From assembly GCA_964362625.1 (NCBI GenBank), contig CAYIFA010000006.1, positions 1 through 29,897 of the forward strand: 29,897 nt of DNA, given 5' to 3'. Source of the stretch: CAYIFA01 sp964362625 (lineage in GTDB: Bacteria > Patescibacteriota > Minisyncoccia > 1-14-0-10-42-19). The position numbers and the translations under genes were made by a program. Below the pieces are notes generated by a model that saw only the letters and a program-made list of their open reading frames with translations, had not been told where the DNA came from and did no database searches. Position 1 is the first letter of the stretch. The number at the start of each line of letters is the position of its first letter. Positions 28,197-29,897 of the stretch are shown here, one piece after another.

Positions 28197-28226
28197 AAAA
28201 CGCCCCACCGTAATTATACGGTGGGG
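28197..28226 (-). terminator. Terminator after the NUDT14-like gene
   Basis: CCCCACCGT (28203-28211) pairs with ACGGTGGGG (28218-28226). On the minus strand CGTTTTG follows. It separates the upstream gene pair from ndk. Confidence 0.75.
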
Positions 28227-28232
28227 TTTGTC

Positions 28233-28964
28233 TTATATGTTTAACTTGTCGCGCTCTTTCAAATATTTATAAAGCGCAAGGGCAGAAAGGGTTTTGCCAT
28301 CCGGAGCCTCGCTAACCAAATCATCGAGCAAGATAACCTTCGATACTATCCGCTCGTTTTCTTCTTCGAGGCCGGCGGCCTTGCCGCGAAATTCATCCAG
28401 AAACTCTCGTGTAACATTCTTTTTGTAAAGAAAAATCCGCAAGTATTCATCGCAGAGCCCCGGTGACGGAAATACTCCTCGCCAACGATCGCCATAAACC
28501 AACTGGGTCATGTCGACCAAGTTTTCCTTGGCAACTTTCAACCCCAGCTCTTCGTCAAGTTCGCTTACCGCAACATCAACAAAATCTTTCGTGGAATCAG
28601 ACATGGATCCCGCCGGAATTTCCGGAAAGGCGAAACATCCTGACGGAAATCGCGCTTGCTCTTCAATAACCGTGTATTCTTTTCCTTCGCAAACCAAAAC
28701 CACGAGTATCGCCACCGAACTGCCGCGCATAAAAACACTGCCATGCAAATGGCGCCCTTCGCGGTCTTCCACCTCGGCTTCAAATTTTATATTGCGTACT
28801 TGGCGTTCGGCAAGCGAGCTAGCGCTCCGTATATCAATGTGCTGGAAAACCAGGGATTTTACCTTAAACCGTTTGTCCAAATTGGCTTGCCAATCTCTGA
28901 AAATTTTGCTCGTAAGTGCAAGTTCGGCAACCCCGACCTCTGGCACAGTGAGTCTCAGCCCCAT
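28233..28964 (-). CDS. NUDIX-fold protein, NUDT14/ADP-sugar pyrophosphatase-like
   Basis: The 243 residues show the NDP-sugar pyrophosphatase layout: a beta-rich N-domain with VFMRGSSVAILVVLV (about 76-90) and EQARFPSGCFAFPEIPAGSMSD (about 101-122). The Nudix box is degenerate, VDVAVSELDEELGL, with the catalytic REUXEE region as SELDEELG. LVYGDRWRGVFPSPGLCDEY follows. It probably hydrolyses an NDP-sugar. Because the first Nudix glutamate and the arginine are changed, activity is uncertain. It lies 14 bp after prs and is likely in the same operon. Confidence 0.75.
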   Translation of the reverse strand: MGLRLTVPEVGVAELALTSKIFRDWQANLDKRFKVKSLVFQHIDIRSASSLAERQVRNIKFEAEVEDREGRHLHGSVFMRGSSVAILVVLVCEGKEYTVIEEQARFPSGCFAFPEIPAGSMSDSTKDFVDVAVSELDEELGLKVAKENLVDMTQLVYGDRWRGVFPSPGLCDEYLRIFLYKKNVTREFLDEFRGKAAGLEEENERIVSKVILLDDLVSEAPDGKTLSALALYKYLKERDKLNI

Positions 28965-28978
28965 GCTGGTATCCTTTC

Positions 28979-29890
28979 TTACAAAATCTCTTTGATGCGT
29001 TCGGCAAAGAGCGGAACGACCGAGATAACTTCAAAAACGCTATCGAGCGAAACTCCATGATGAATAGTGTCAGTAACATAAACCTTATCGATATTGCTTA
29101 CATGAAACTTCTGTTGCGAATCCGCGCACAAGACAGCGTGGGTGGCAAACGCGACTACTTTTTGGGCCCCGGCATTTCGCAAAGCAGACGCTGCTTCCAA
29201 AAGCGTACTACCAGTGCTGATCATATCGTCAACTACGTATGCCGTTGCGCCGGATGGGACTTTCCCGATAATCCCAAAATATTCAATCCCCTTCTTGATG
29301 CGGTGCTTATCGCCGGATACTGCCGGGATTTTTAATTCTCTGGCATAAATATCTCGCACTACATTCAGCCGCCCAACATCAGGTGAAGCCGCGATCGCGT
29401 TCTCCAATCCGAGTTCGCGCATCTTCGGGATAAAAACATTCGCGGCAGAAAGCAACTCACGATCATCGCCCCTAATGCGGATCTTAGAAACAGATGCAGG
29501 ATTGTGCAAATCAATTAAGATAACACAATCAATCGCGAAACTGGACAGCTCCCGGCCCCTAACTGACATCATTTCACTCTCGCCTTCGTTTTTAGCATAA
29601 TCTTGCCGGGCAAACCCGAAATAAGGGATGGCCAAAATAATGCGCCGTGCTCCACAGCGCTTGGCTCTATGGCAAAAACCCTTAATCAACTCCCAGTTCT
29701 TGGATGGCATTTGCGACGAACCGACAACGATAACCGCGCGGCCACGGCAAGGATCCAGAAATCTAAACTGAAACTCGTCATCCGGGAAAACCACATGCTC
29801 GACTTGGCCGCTTGGACATCCCAGAGCATTGGCTAAATCTTCGGCGAATTTCTCGGAAACCGGGGTCCCGTAGACAATCGGCTCTCTCAC
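28979..29890 (-). CDS. prs: Ribose-phosphate pyrophosphokinase (PRPP synthetase)
   Basis: Makes PRPP from ribose-5-phosphate and ATP. 303 residues are readable: FPDDEFQFRFLDPCRGRAVI (35-54), ILAIPYFGFARQDYAKNEGE (catalytic flexible loop region), DLHNPA (usually DLHAxQ), and the PRPP-binding VVDDMISTGSTL (about 218-229). The assumed start is GTG at 29890. Only 7 bases of upstream sequence remain, so a longer N-terminus cannot be excluded. Its product is the substrate of PurF at 4170-5585. Confidence 0.9.
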   Translation of the reverse strand: MREPIVYGTPVSEKFAEDLANALGCPSGQVEHVVFPDDEFQFRFLDPCRGRAVIVVGSSQMPSKNWELIKGFCHRAKRCGARRIILAIPYFGFARQDYAKNEGESEMMSVRGRELSSFAIDCVILIDLHNPASVSKIRIRGDDRELLSAANVFIPKMRELGLENAIAASPDVGRLNVVRDIYARELKIPAVSGDKHRIKKGIEYFGIIGKVPSGATAYVVDDMISTGSTLLEAASALRNAGAQKVVAFATHAVLCADSQQKFHVSNIDKVYVTDTIHHGVSLDSVFEVISVVPLFAERIKEIL

Positions 29891-29897
29891 AACGCCC

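Noticed and set aside
28158..28208. N-terminal extension of ndk to 28208
   Set aside because: It would place codons across a TTGTCA-17-TATTAT promoter; the Ndk family begins at the later ATG.
1..29897. UGA recoding (Gracilibacteria-type genetic code)
   Set aside because: TGA is used as a normal stop (SET gene, zinc-ribbon gene, fusion gene), and no TGA is needed inside conserved domains.
1..29897. CRISPR arrays, insertion sequences or prophage genes
   Set aside because: No regularly spaced repeats, transposase, integrase or phage structural genes were seen. Repeats present are short palindromic elements only.

Overview
The window looks like a scaffold from a Candidate Phyla Radiation (Patescibacteria) genome, probably Parcubacteria-like. 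Supporting signs are small genes, a streamlined set dominated by translation and RNA functions with almost no biosynthesis, tRNAs without an encoded CCA, short palindromic repeats that sit next to or inside genes, and short repeat-derived peptides inside proteins. TGA is used as an ordinary stop codon, so the UGA-recoding CPR lineages (Gracilibacteria/Absconditabacteria) are unlikely. The placement is inferred from gene content only. A 100-N assembly gap lies at 9226-9325.

Layout. 1-2080: the start of argS (minus), an unknown gene, smpB directly followed by tmRNA, and a small membrane protein. 2092-4144: a polytopic membrane protein divergent from the infC-rpmI-rplT operon. 4170-7364 (minus): an orphan purF and the PHP-containing DNA polymerase X. 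7478-9041 (plus): a strongly structured RNA of unknown family with its own promoter and terminator, then a NYN-type nuclease gene with a near-identical terminator hairpin. 9201-12184 (minus): permease, NMD3-like zinc-ribbon protein and endonuclease Q, whose 3' end falls in the gap. 12221-15108: CaCA antiporter, MgtC-family protein, SLOG/LOG-like protein and a SET-domain methyltransferase. 15131-18281: a polyamine cluster with two aminopropyltransferases, one fused to an AdoMet-decarboxylase-like domain, and a separate SpeD. 18389-20437: a mitochondrial-type single-chain PheRS followed by two small membrane genes, each followed by a decayed copy of the pheS 3' end. 20502-22448: pyrH, GNAT, acylphosphatase and two tRNAs. 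22483-25506: toxin-antitoxin pair, thiI and a beta-CASP nuclease as one overlapping operon. 25538-29890: nucleotide and sugar-nucleotide enzymes (NUDIX, nucleotidyltransferase, ndk, NUDIX, prs).

How it works together. Translation and RNA quality control (IF3, L35, L20, SmpB/tmRNA, PheRS, ThiI, beta-CASP, tRNAs) dominates. PolX and EndoQ, both carrying PHP domains, could act in repair of deaminated DNA. Salvage-type nucleotide enzymes (Ndk, PyrH, Prs, PurF) appear without their pathway neighbours. At least eight genes have a good -10 box 6-8 bases before the start codon, implying leaderless transcripts. Others carry a clear AAGGAGG site.

Points most worth a second look are the structured RNA beside the NYN nuclease, the SpeE-SpeD fusion, the repeated pheS tails, the monomeric PheRS, and the palindromic repeats that begin exactly at start codons.
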